NCBI GenBank assembly: GCA_021463195.1
Contig: JAJTXZ010000013.1
Span: 1-64,000 of the forward strand
Direction of reading: 5' to 3'
Origin: Anaerolineae bacterium
Lineage (GTDB): Bacteria > Chloroflexota > Anaerolineae > UBA4142 > SHND01
DNA: 64,000 bases
The notes below the pieces were generated by a model, which saw only the letters and a program-made list of their open reading frames with translations, was not told the DNA's origin and ran no database searches. Positions 25,854 through 33,362 of this stretch are shown piece after piece; position 1 is the stretch's first letter, and every line of letters starts with the position of its first letter. The translations under genes were made by a program, and so were the position numbers.

Positions 25854-26897
25854 ATGAGCGTGCCGTTTCAAAATAATCGCCGCCGTGAAATCGTCAAGCG
25901 CATGAGCATCGGGGTGGCGCTTGGCATGATGTTGGGCGCGGCGCTGCTGCCCGTTTTGATTTTTCCGCCATACGAAATTCCGCAAGCGACAGGAAATTAT
26001 CGCGTCGGCGCGGTCCATTTTACTTTGGTGGATGAGAATCGCATTGAAACATATTCCGCCGCGGGCGGATTCCGAAAAATCAATGTGGAATGTTGGCATC
26101 CTGAAAATACGACCGCGCCGCATCCGCTTGTTATTTTTTCGCATGGCGGATTGGGTACGAGGACCAGCAATGAATCGCTGTTTGTCGAACTTGCCAGTTA
26201 TGGTTATGTGATTTGTTCGATTGACCATGCGTATCACGCGCTCTGGACAAGATTCGATGATGGGACGATTGCTTGGCTGAACCCGGACTATTTTATGGAA
26301 CTGGGACGCGAAGATGCCAAGACCGATAAACAACAGAGCTATGCATATTATCAAAAATGGCTGCGCGTCCGCGTCGCCGACATCAATTTTGTATTGGATA
26401 CTATTTTGAATCGAGTCGCGGCGGACGCAGATGGCATTTATCGGATTATTGACATTCATAAAATTGGCGTCATGGGTCATTCACTCGGCGGCTCTGCCGC
26501 GCTGGCTATGCCCAGACAACGGGTTGAGGTGGACGCGGTGATTGCGCTCGAAGCTCCATTTCTGTATGACATCGTTGGCGTAAAAAACGGCGAGTTTGTA
26601 TGGACGGACAAACCTTATCCCGTGCCGGCATTGAATATTTATTCAGATAGTTCCTGGGATCAGCTTGGCGAGTGGGCGCAATACGCGCGCAATTACAAAG
26701 CGCTTTTCAACGCGTCAGCGAATATCTACAATCTGCATCTATCCGGCGCGGGACATTTTTCTTTGACTGATCTTTCGCTTGCCAGTCCGTTGCTGACGAG
26801 AGCGCTGGAAGGCGGAGAATCAAGTCGCGGCGGCAAAGCTTATCTTGAACGCGTCAATAAAGCGTGTCTCGATTTCTTTGAACGTCATTTGAAATAA
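25854..26897 (+). CDS. PAF-acetylhydrolase-like alpha/beta hydrolase
   Basis: 347-residue alpha/beta hydrolase with a single N-terminal membrane anchor (about residues 18-37) that would place the catalytic domain outside the cytoplasm. The oxyanion strand is LVIFSHGGLGTRTSN, the nucleophile elbow is IGVMGHSLGGSAAL, and a late His in GAGHFSLTDLSLASP is positioned as in platelet-activating-factor acetylhydrolases (type II). Cleavage of short acyl chains from phospholipids or related esters is likely. The ATG has an AAGGAG site. Confidence 0.8.
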   Translation: MSVPFQNNRRREIVKRMSIGVALGMMLGAALLPVLIFPPYEIPQATGNYRVGAVHFTLVDENRIETYSAAGGFRKINVECWHPENTTAPHPLVIFSHGGLGTRTSNESLFVELASYGYVICSIDHAYHALWTRFDDGTIAWLNPDYFMELGREDAKTDKQQSYAYYQKWLRVRVADINFVLDTILNRVAADADGIYRIIDIHKIGVMGHSLGGSAALAMPRQRVEVDAVIALEAPFLYDIVGVKNGEFVWTDKPYPVPALNIYSDSSWDQLGEWAQYARNYKALFNASANIYNLHLSGAGHFSLTDLSLASPLLTRALEGGESSRGGKAYLERVNKACLDFFERHLK

Positions 26898-26898
26898 A

Positions 26899-27756
26899 AT
26901 GACCAACACCTATTCCTACGGTCAAAACAAGTATGCCGTTCTCTGCCTGCTCAGCGCGGCGCTTGGGATAATATTCGCCATGCGCGCCGCGCTGGCTTGG
27001 ATTATCGTCATTCCGCGCGTCTTTGAAATTTTCGATATCTTGACCGTCATCGGCGCGCTCGCGGTTTCGCTAAAATTCCGCCGCAGCTTGCAAAAGGGCG
27101 ATTGGGTTATCGCGTTGAGTTTGGGCGCGATAGTTGGCGCAGGGATGCTGTGCGCCTCGCTCTTTGCGCCGTATCCTTTTCTTGGAATCGTTCGCGACAA
27201 AATCGGACAGACTTGGATACGCGGCAGCTTGACATTCCTCGCGACTCTGGGCGGCTTGACGATTATGCGGCAAGGCGGTCCCGCGCAATTTCATGTCGCC
27301 AACGGCAATTTACGAGATGCAAGTCGCGGCATTTTGCTCGGTTTGGCTATTGGGCTGCCGTTGGCTGTTTTGAATGTCTTTGCGCTTCAATTCACGCAGC
27401 GGCAGCCCATCATCTGGCAGAATCTTTTCGCTGCCCTGCTGGACGCGCTGCAGCCCGGCGTGGTTGAAGAAATTATCTATCGCTTTGCGCTGTGGGGTTT
27501 GCTCTGGCTGGTATTGCGAAACTCGTTTCCGAAACAGGCGGCTTGGCTTTCGGGTTTGTTAGCAATGTTGACGCATACCTATGCTCATTTTGACGACCTG
27601 TTTATTCGGTCGCCGTTGGCGGCATTGGGAATGGGCGCCGCGTTGGCGCTCTTCTGGGGTTTGCCGCCGCTTTTTCTCGCGCGGCGTCGCGGACTCGAAG
27701 CCGCAATCGCCTTTCATTGGCTGCAGGATGCTGTCCGTTTCCTAACCGGTTTTTGA
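26899..27756 (+). CDS. CPBP-family intramembrane metalloprotease (second copy)
   Basis: 285-residue membrane protein with about seven helices. Motifs are EEIIYRFALWGLLWL, LTHTYAHFDD and AIAFHWLQDAVRF, giving the glutamates, His and Asp/His of the CPBP metal site. It begins one base after the hydrolase stop, so the two genes are co-translated. It differs clearly from the upstream copy and is not a recent duplicate. Together the operon encodes a receiver, two unknown membrane proteins, two CPBP proteases and an anchored hydrolase. Confidence 0.85.
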   Translation: MTNTYSYGQNKYAVLCLLSAALGIIFAMRAALAWIIVIPRVFEIFDILTVIGALAVSLKFRRSLQKGDWVIALSLGAIVGAGMLCASLFAPYPFLGIVRDKIGQTWIRGSLTFLATLGGLTIMRQGGPAQFHVANGNLRDASRGILLGLAIGLPLAVLNVFALQFTQRQPIIWQNLFAALLDALQPGVVEEIIYRFALWGLLWLVLRNSFPKQAAWLSGLLAMLTHTYAHFDDLFIRSPLAALGMGAALALFWGLPPLFLARRRGLEAAIAFHWLQDAVRFLTGF

Positions 27757-27784
27757 GCGACGACGGTCGTCCGCCGATTTTTAT

Positions 27785-27830
27785 TTGACAAAAATTTTCA
27801 TTTTCCATACTATATGCGTTGCATATAGTC
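27785..27830 (+). promoter_or_regulatory. Sigma-70 promoter with operator upstream of the tup operon
   Basis: -35 TTGACA (27785-27790), 17-bp spacer, -10 TACTAT (27808-27813). A perfect inverted repeat actatatgc-gtt-gcatatagt (27809-27829) overlaps the -10 and ends one base before the ATG at 27831, the expected place for autorepression by the PadR-like regulator it precedes. Confidence 0.72.
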
Positions 27831-28865
27831 ATGTCCCCTTTATTTCCCCTGCTTGGTTTAATCTTGCGCGACGATGCGTATGGCTATGTCCTGAAACGCA
27901 TTGTCCAAGACGAATTCGCGCCGCATTGGCGAATTGATTTCGCGCAACTCTATCGCACGCTGTCCAAGTTGGAAGCGCAAGGGTTTGTCCGCGCGCGCGT
28001 CGGCGCCAGCGCCGATGGGCCCGCGCGCAAAATCTATCATGCCACCGCGCGCGGCAAACGCGCGTTTGAACAATGGATTCAAGCATCCGCCGCGACGCAC
28101 GACGAATTTTGGGTCAAGGCGCGTCTGGCGACGGCGCTCGGATATGACGCGGACGCGCTGCCGCTGGCGCTCGTGGGCAGCGACGATCCGCTGTTGGCGT
28201 ACGCGGCGCAGTCCGCGCAGCTGGCTTTTCAACGGGTGGGCAGTCTCGCCGGTTTAGAAGCGTTAGCGCGCCGCCAAGCCGATATCGCCGGCACGCATCT
28301 GCGCGATGCTGAAACGCGCGAATACAATCTCGCCTTTGCGCAGCATTTGATTCCGGAAGAAGATATTTTGCTCGCGCAGTTTGCGGTGCGCGAGTACGGT
28401 TTATTGGTCGCGCGCGGCAATCCGAAAAAAATTCGCGGCGTACGGGATTTGGCGCGGCGCAATGTGCGTTTGTTGAATCGGCCGCACGGCGCGGGCGCGC
28501 GGTTATGGCTATATCAACATTTGCGCGCGGCGCGCATTGACCCGCAAACGCTGCGCGGTTGGGAAAATATCGCGGCAACTTATAACGCGCTCGCGGCGGC
28601 GCTTGAGCAGGACGCGGCGGACGCGGCGCCGGGTTTGCGCGTTACCGCCGAGCAGCAGAATCTAGATTTTATCGCGCTGGGCGAAGAACGTTTTGACTTG
28701 GCGATCCCGCGCGCGCTCTATGAATCGACGCGTGTGGCAAAGCTGTTTGACCAATTTCAATCATCCGCTTTTCGCGCGTACGCGTCCGCTTGGCGCGGAT
28801 ATGATATTTCGCGTTTGGGGCGCATCGTCGGTGAAAGCAAATTCGGATACAGGAGAAAAACGTGA
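27831..28865 (+). CDS. PadR-type HTH regulator fused to a substrate-binding-like domain
   Basis: 344 residues. The N-terminal ~95 residues are a PadR-like winged helix (LGLILRDDAYGYVLKRIV, YRTLSKLEAQGFVRAR, YHATARGKRAFEQWI). The C-terminal ~200 residues resemble the periplasmic-binding-like domain found in molybdate/tungstate-responsive regulators: LAGLEALARRQADIAGTHLRD, AQFAVREYGLLVARGNPKKIRGVRDLARRNVRLLNRPHGAGAR. It probably senses an oxyanion and represses the downstream operon. ModE-type HTHs are commoner; a PadR head is unusual. The ATG at 27831 sits directly after the operator. The gene overlaps tupA by four bases (GTGA). Confidence 0.84.
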   Translation: MSPLFPLLGLILRDDAYGYVLKRIVQDEFAPHWRIDFAQLYRTLSKLEAQGFVRARVGASADGPARKIYHATARGKRAFEQWIQASAATHDEFWVKARLATALGYDADALPLALVGSDDPLLAYAAQSAQLAFQRVGSLAGLEALARRQADIAGTHLRDAETREYNLAFAQHLIPEEDILLAQFAVREYGLLVARGNPKKIRGVRDLARRNVRLLNRPHGAGARLWLYQHLRAARIDPQTLRGWENIAATYNALAAALEQDAADAAPGLRVTAEQQNLDFIALGEERFDLAIPRALYESTRVAKLFDQFQSSAFRAYASAWRGYDISRLGRIVGESKFGYRRKT

Positions 28866-29782
28866 AACATTTTACGCTCGCATTTATTTTGACATTCGCG
28901 GCTCTAATCATGGCGGGTTGCGCGACGGCGACACCGACGGCTCTGCCGCCCACCGTCGCGCCGCAGCCGACGGTCGCGCCGCAGCCGACCCAAGCGCCTG
29001 CTAGCGCGTGCGCGTTGCGTTTGGCGACGACGACCAGCACGGCGGATTCCGGTTTATTGGACGCGATTTTGCCGGACTTTGAAAAGAAATTCAACTGTCA
29101 AGTGGATGTCGTCGCGGTCGGCACGGGCCAAGCGTTGGAAATTGGCAGCAAGGGCGACGCGGATGTGGTGTTGGTGCATGCGCGCAAGAGCGAAGATAAA
29201 TTTGTCGCGGACGGTCACGCCCGCGAACGTTTTGACGTGATGTATAACGATTTTATCGTCGTCGGACCCAAGGACGACCCCGCGCAAATTTTGGGTATGA
29301 CGTCATCGGCGGACGCGTTCAAACAGATTGCGACGAAACAAGCGTCCTTTGCGAGTCGCGGCGACAAGAGCGGCACCAATTCGAAAGAGCTGAGCATTTG
29401 GGCGAGCGCAGGCATTACGCCGACCAAAGAAATGGCGTGGTACAACGCGCTGGGTCAAGGTATGGGCGAGACGTTATTGACCTCGAATGAAAAAGGCATG
29501 TATACTTTGACCGATCGCGGCACGTATCTCGCGATGAGAGACAAATTACCCAATCTGGTCATTATCTTGGGCGGCAATTCGCTGGATGAGAACAAAGACA
29601 AAGCGCTGCTAAATCCGTACGGCGTGATGGCGGTCAATCCCGACAAGCATCCCGGCGTGCAATATGAAATGGCAATGAATTTTGTCAACTGGCTGGTGTC
29701 GCCCGACATTCAAAAAATGATTGGGACATTCGGCGTGGATAAATTTGGGCAGCCGCTCTTTTATCCGAATGCCAAACCATAA
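28862..29782 (+). CDS. tupA: Tungstate ABC transporter substrate-binding lipoprotein
   Basis: 306-residue exported binding protein. The signal peptide ends in the lipobox MAGC, then a PQPT linker. The mature part starts LRLATTTSTADSGLLD, the TTTST..DSGLL hallmark of TupA-type tungstate-binding proteins, and continues with GTGQALEIGSKGDADVVLVHAR, FASRGDKSGTNSKEL and a C-terminal PYGVMAVNPDKHP. It captures tungstate (possibly molybdate) outside the cell and delivers it to TupB. The GTG start overlaps the regulator gene stop and follows CAGGAG. Confidence 0.93.
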   Translation: MKHFTLAFILTFAALIMAGCATATPTALPPTVAPQPTVAPQPTQAPASACALRLATTTSTADSGLLDAILPDFEKKFNCQVDVVAVGTGQALEIGSKGDADVVLVHARKSEDKFVADGHARERFDVMYNDFIVVGPKDDPAQILGMTSSADAFKQIATKQASFASRGDKSGTNSKELSIWASAGITPTKEMAWYNALGQGMGETLLTSNEKGMYTLTDRGTYLAMRDKLPNLVIILGGNSLDENKDKALLNPYGVMAVNPDKHPGVQYEMAMNFVNWLVSPDIQKMIGTFGVDKFGQPLFYPNAKP

Positions 29783-29791
29783 GGAGGTCTA

Positions 29792-29995
29792 ATGCTCAGC
29801 GCGCGCAATCAACTCAAGGGCGCTGTCAAGTCCATTAAACTTGGCAATATCATGGCGGAAGTGGTGGTGCAGGTCGGCGAAAATGAACTTGTTTCGGTCA
29901 TCACACGTGGTTCGGTGGAAAGGTTGGGGCTGAAAGAAGGAATGTCCGTTGTCGTCATTATCAAAGCCACTGAAGTGATGTTGGAAACGCGGTAG
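29792..29995 (+). CDS. Mop/TOBE-domain molybdate/tungstate-binding protein
   Basis: 67-residue single TOBE (molbindin-like) domain: SARNQLKGAVKSIKLGNIMAEVVVQVG...TRGSVERLGLKEGMSVVVIIKATEVML. Such proteins oligomerise and bind molybdate or tungstate in the cytosol as a buffer or sensor. A strong AAGGAGG ribosome site precedes the ATG. It lies between the binding-protein and permease genes, in the same operon. Confidence 0.92.
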   Translation: MLSARNQLKGAVKSIKLGNIMAEVVVQVGENELVSVITRGSVERLGLKEGMSVVVIIKATEVMLETR

Positions 29996-30000
29996 ATTCT

Positions 30001-30033
30001 CAATCGGTCAGGATACATTATCCTGACCGATTG
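30001..30033 (+). terminator. Strong hairpin between the TOBE and permease genes
   Basis: 15-bp perfect stem (caatcggtcaggata, loop cat, complement at 30019-30033) starting five bases after the TOBE stop and ending nine bases before the permease ATG, where an RBS would be expected. The following tract (tttcaacg) is weakly T-rich. It may be an attenuator, an mRNA-processing boundary or a regulator site. Confidence 0.55.
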
Positions 30034-30041
30034 TTTCAACG

Positions 30042-30737
30042 ATGGAAGAAATTCTAGCCGGGCTGGCGCACGCCTTGCGGTTGATTTTCTCGGGCGACCC
30101 CGCGCTGTACGAAATTATTTGGCTGACGCTCCAAGTCACGGGCGTCGCGTTGGGTTTGGCGATTTTGCTTGGTGTGCCTTGCGGCGCGGCGCTCGGCTTG
30201 TATCGCGTTCGCACGCGCGGTTTGATTACAGTTTTGTTGTATACGGGCATGGGTTTGCCGCCGGTTGTCGTTGGACTATTTGTTTATCTAATTTTGTCGC
30301 GCAGCGGTCCTTTGGGGACGCTCAGCTGGCTATTTACGCCGTACGCAATGATTGTGGCGCAAGTCATTATCGCGTTTCCATTGACAGCGGGTTTGACGAT
30401 GACGGCGGTGCAAGGGGTGGACCCCGCGCTGCGCTTGCAAGCGCGCGCGCTCGGCGCGACGGGCGCGCAAGAAGTGTGGACGATTTTGACCGAAGCGCGC
30501 ATTGGCGTCGTCGCCGCCATCGTCGCCGCGTTCGGCGGCATCATTTCCGAAGTGGGCGCGGTGATGCTCGTCGGCGGCAATATCGAAGGCAAGACGCGCG
30601 TCTTGACCACCGCCATTGTTTTGAATACGCGCACCGGCGATTTTGACCTCGCCATCGCGCTCGGTTTGATTCTGTTGGCTATCGCGTTCATTATCAATGG
30701 CGGCATGCTTTTTTTGCAGCGGAACGCGCTCGAGTGA
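30042..30737 (+). CDS. tupB: Tungstate ABC transporter permease
   Basis: 231-residue inner-membrane permease with about five to six helices. The early helix LTLQVTGVALGLAILLGVPCGAALGL and the motif ARALGATGAQEVWTILTEARIGVVAAIVAAFGGIISEVGAVMLVGGNIEGKTRVLTTAI match TupB. The RALGATG-based EAA loop contacts the ATPase. There is no recognisable Shine-Dalgarno in front of the ATG, because the hairpin at 30001-30033 takes its place. Confidence 0.9.
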   Translation: MEEILAGLAHALRLIFSGDPALYEIIWLTLQVTGVALGLAILLGVPCGAALGLYRVRTRGLITVLLYTGMGLPPVVVGLFVYLILSRSGPLGTLSWLFTPYAMIVAQVIIAFPLTAGLTMTAVQGVDPALRLQARALGATGAQEVWTILTEARIGVVAAIVAAFGGIISEVGAVMLVGGNIEGKTRVLTTAIVLNTRTGDFDLAIALGLILLAIAFIINGGMLFLQRNALE

Positions 30738-30768
30738 GATGCGCTTGGGGATAGGAGAGGTGTTGGGG

Positions 30769-31488
30769 ATGAGCTCGCTTTATGCGCTTGAAAAACTGCA
30801 TAAAGTATATGACGGACGCGCGGTCTTGGCGGTGGATACGCTGCAAGTGCGCGAAGGGGAAATGCTCGCGCTGGTCGGTCCGAGCGGCACTGGCAAGTCC
30901 ACGCTCTTGCGCTTGATGAATTTTCTTGAAGCGCCCACTTCCGGGACGCTGCATTATCGCGCGCAAGATGTCACCGCGTCCGCGCCGTTGGAATTGCGCC
31001 GTGAAGTGACGACCGTGTTTCAACGGCCGTTGCTGCTGCGCGGCAGCGTCGCCGATAATATCGCGTTCGGTTTGCGTTTACGCAGCGCGCCCGTCAACGG
31101 CAATGTCGCGCACATGCTGCGCCGCGTTGGCTTGGCGAATATGGCTGCCGCGCCGGCGCGAAAATTATCGGGCGGCGAAATGCAGCGCGTCGCGCTCGCG
31201 CGCGCGTTGGTGATAGAGCCGCGCGTCCTTTTGCTCGATGAACCGACGGCGAATCTTGATCCGTACAATGTTTCGTTGATTGAAGACATTGTGCGCGAAC
31301 AAAATAAAACGCGCGGCGTCACCGTCATCGTCGTCACGCACAATGTTTTTCAGGCGAAACGCCTCGCCCACCGCGTCGGTTTGCTGCTCAATGGGCAGCT
31401 CGTCGAGATTGCCGAAACCGCAGCGTTTTTTGATTCTCCGCAAGATCCTCGCACCGCCGCGTTCGCGCGTGGCGAGATGGTGTATTGA
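30769..31488 (+). CDS. tupC: Tungstate ABC transporter ATP-binding protein
   Basis: 239-residue ATPase subunit: Walker A GPSGTGKST, Q-loop in FQRPLLLRG, signature LSGGEMQRVALARAL, Walker B VLLLDEPTANLD and switch His in VTHNVFQAKR. It energises tungstate import with TupB. The ATG at 30769 has GGAGAGG upstream and gives the usual N-terminus; earlier open codons back to 30697 overlap tupB and are unlikely. It is the last gene of the operon and converges on the SDR genes. Confidence 0.93.
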   Translation: MSSLYALEKLHKVYDGRAVLAVDTLQVREGEMLALVGPSGTGKSTLLRLMNFLEAPTSGTLHYRAQDVTASAPLELRREVTTVFQRPLLLRGSVADNIAFGLRLRSAPVNGNVAHMLRRVGLANMAAAPARKLSGGEMQRVALARALVIEPRVLLLDEPTANLDPYNVSLIEDIVREQNKTRGVTVIVVTHNVFQAKRLAHRVGLLLNGQLVEIAETAAFFDSPQDPRTAAFARGEMVY

Positions 31489-31543
31489 GTCAACGTGCTG
31501 TCGCCGCAATCCGTCATGGCGTTGACGCCTCTAGCGTGCGCGC

Positions 31544-32341
31544 TTACGCCGACAAAAAGCCGCCGTCCACCGGAATCGCCGCGCCGTGAACATAACTCGC
31601 CAAATCGCTCGACAGCATCAACGCCATGCGCGCCACTTCGTCGGGCTGTCCCATTCGTCCGACGGGCAAACGCTGCATGAACTCGATGCCGGTTTTGACC
31701 AAACTTACATCCAGACGCAAGACTTGTTTCGCCGCGCGCGTCGTGCCGCTGGTAATGATGCCGCCCGGCAAGAGCGCGTTCACGCGAAAACCGCGCCGCG
31801 CATATTCTTTTGCCAACGCGCGTGTGAGCGCGACCACGCCCGCTTTGCTCACGCTATAATGCGCCAAATCTTCTTTGAACGGCAGCGCCGCTTCGATGGA
31901 TCCGATATTGATAATGATGCCGCCTTGCTTGCCGCGCCGCGTAATCAATTCGTGACACATCCAGTACACTGCATGCAAATTCACATTCATCACCCGTTCG
32001 TACAATTCCAGGTCCATCTCGGTAAATTTTTTGAATGGATAAATGCCCGCGTTGTTGACCAAAATATCCGGCAGCCGTTCCGCCAGATTTTGCCATAATT
32101 GATGCAGCTCGGCGCGTTGGCTCAAATCAACGGTGTGACTGTGGACCGTTTTGCCGAACGCGTCCAATTCACTTTTGACCTTTGCTAAACCTTCCGCATC
32201 GCGATCCACCAATTCCAACTCTGCGCCCGCTTCGGCGAAACGGTACGCAATCGCTTTGCCGATTCCCGACGCCGCGCCCGTAATCAACGCGCGTTTTCCT
32301 TCCAGACTCAACAGCGCGTCGTGTGATGGTAATTGTTTCAT
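31544..32341 (-). CDS. SDR-family oxidoreductase
   Basis: 265-residue classical short-chain dehydrogenase/reductase: coenzyme motif ITGAASGIGKAIA (TGxxxGxG), NNAG, catalytic Ser region INIGSIEA, catalytic YSVSK, and PGG in LLPGGI. A late Asp in VDRDAEGLAK after strand 2 suggests NAD preference. The product ends PVDGGFLSA as in the family. The substrate is probably a sugar or polyol, judging from the neighbouring SDR, ThDP enzyme and transporter genes; this is an inference. Confidence 0.9.
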   Translation of the reverse strand: MKQLPSHDALLSLEGKRALITGAASGIGKAIAYRFAEAGAELELVDRDAEGLAKVKSELDAFGKTVHSHTVDLSQRAELHQLWQNLAERLPDILVNNAGIYPFKKFTEMDLELYERVMNVNLHAVYWMCHELITRRGKQGGIIINIGSIEAALPFKEDLAHYSVSKAGVVALTRALAKEYARRGFRVNALLPGGIITSGTTRAAKQVLRLDVSLVKTGIEFMQRLPVGRMGQPDEVARMALMLSSDLASYVHGAAIPVDGGFLSA

Positions 32342-32358
32342 AGTAACTCACTCCAAAA

Positions 32359-32422
32359 GACCCAAAGGTTTTTGACGCGGATGCAAATCAAAGCGCGCGA
32401 CGCGTAGCAAACTCTTGGGGTC
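32359..32422. repeat. Ccccaagg-family palindrome between the two SDR genes
   Basis: Imperfect arms gacccaaaggttttt and its near-complement ending cttggggtc, with a GC-rich loop containing gacgcggatgc, a phrase also found in the loop of the coding-region element at 11418. It fills the 88-bp gap between the two SDR genes. Confidence 0.55.
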
Positions 32423-32429
32423 TTGCGTA

Positions 32430-33260
32430 TTACGTCCATTCCCTTCCGCCCGTCACCGCGAACGCCTGCCCCGTGATAAAACTCGCTTTGTTCGACGCGA
32501 GCCATGCGACCATGTGCGCGACATCTTGCGGCAGCGCGAAACGTCCGAGCGGAATGCGCGCGATTTGTCCCGCATACACCTCGTCGTACGTCAAACCTTT
32601 CGCATCCGCTTCCAACTGCACGCCCCACTGCTTGAGCGCGGTCTCGACATCGCCGGGCAAAAGCGCGTTCACCGTGATATTGAACTGCGCTATTTCTTGC
32701 GCGAGCGAACGCGTGAGCGCGACGACCGCCGCTTTGCTCGCCGCGTACGCCGACATATTTGGCTTGGGTCGTTCGGACGCGATGGATGCAATGTTGATGA
32801 CGCGCCCGCCGCGTTCGCCATCCAGCATCAATGGCAGCGCGTATTTGCAGCACAAAAAAGTTCCCGTCGCGTTCACGTCCAATGTCTTGCGCCACGCGTC
32901 GTCGGGCATGAACACGACCGGGCCCGGGCTAATGGCGATGCCCGCGTTATTCACCAAAATATCGAGCCGCCCAAAATGTTCGCGTACCAGTTCGACCATT
33001 TGCTGCACCGAAGCCGCGTCCGTCACATCCGCGCGCAGTGGCAAGGCGCGCGCGCCGCATTGTTCAACCTCGCGCGCGACGGTTTGTAATTCTTCCCACG
33101 CGGGATTATTCACCGTCAACAATTCCGTCTGCGCCGCGCAAATGTCCGCCACGACAATGTGCGCGCCCTGTTGCGCTAACGCCAACGCAATCGCCGCGCC
33201 GATTCCTCCGCGTCGCCCCGCGCCAGTGATGAGCGCGACGCGGTGTCCAAGTTGTTTCAT
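32430..33260 (-). CDS. SDR-family oxidoreductase (second copy)
   Basis: 276-residue classical SDR. Coenzyme motif ITGAGRRGGIGAAIALA has two extra residues in the glycine loop. NNAG, INIASIA, catalytic YAASK and LLPGDVETA follow, and the end is AVTGGREWT. It is not closely similar to the neighbour at 31544, so a two-step oxidation or a pair with different specificities is possible. It lies immediately upstream of the other SDR on the same strand. Confidence 0.9.
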   Translation of the reverse strand: MKQLGHRVALITGAGRRGGIGAAIALALAQQGAHIVVADICAAQTELLTVNNPAWEELQTVAREVEQCGARALPLRADVTDAASVQQMVELVREHFGRLDILVNNAGIAISPGPVVFMPDDAWRKTLDVNATGTFLCCKYALPLMLDGERGGRVINIASIASERPKPNMSAYAASKAAVVALTRSLAQEIAQFNITVNALLPGDVETALKQWGVQLEADAKGLTYDEVYAGQIARIPLGRFALPQDVAHMVAWLASNKASFITGQAFAVTGGREWT

Positions 33261-33276
33261 CTCTTTAGATTTGATT

Positions 33277-33346
33277 GGACGCGGATTAACGCGGATGAAC
33301 GCGGAAAAAATGCTTTATCCGCGAAAATCCGCGTTTATCCGCGTCC
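33277..33346. repeat. Large imperfect palindrome built from cgcggat words
   Basis: A left arm ggacgcggattaacgcggat (33277-33296) and a right arm (33327-33346) that is its complement at 19 of 20 positions, with an inner cgcgga/tccgcg stem. It fills the gap between the SDR start and the end of the ThDP gene. This word class is frequent as a dispersed intergenic repeat in several environmental bacteria. Confidence 0.7.
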
Positions 33347-33362
33347 GAAATCTCTTGCCCTT

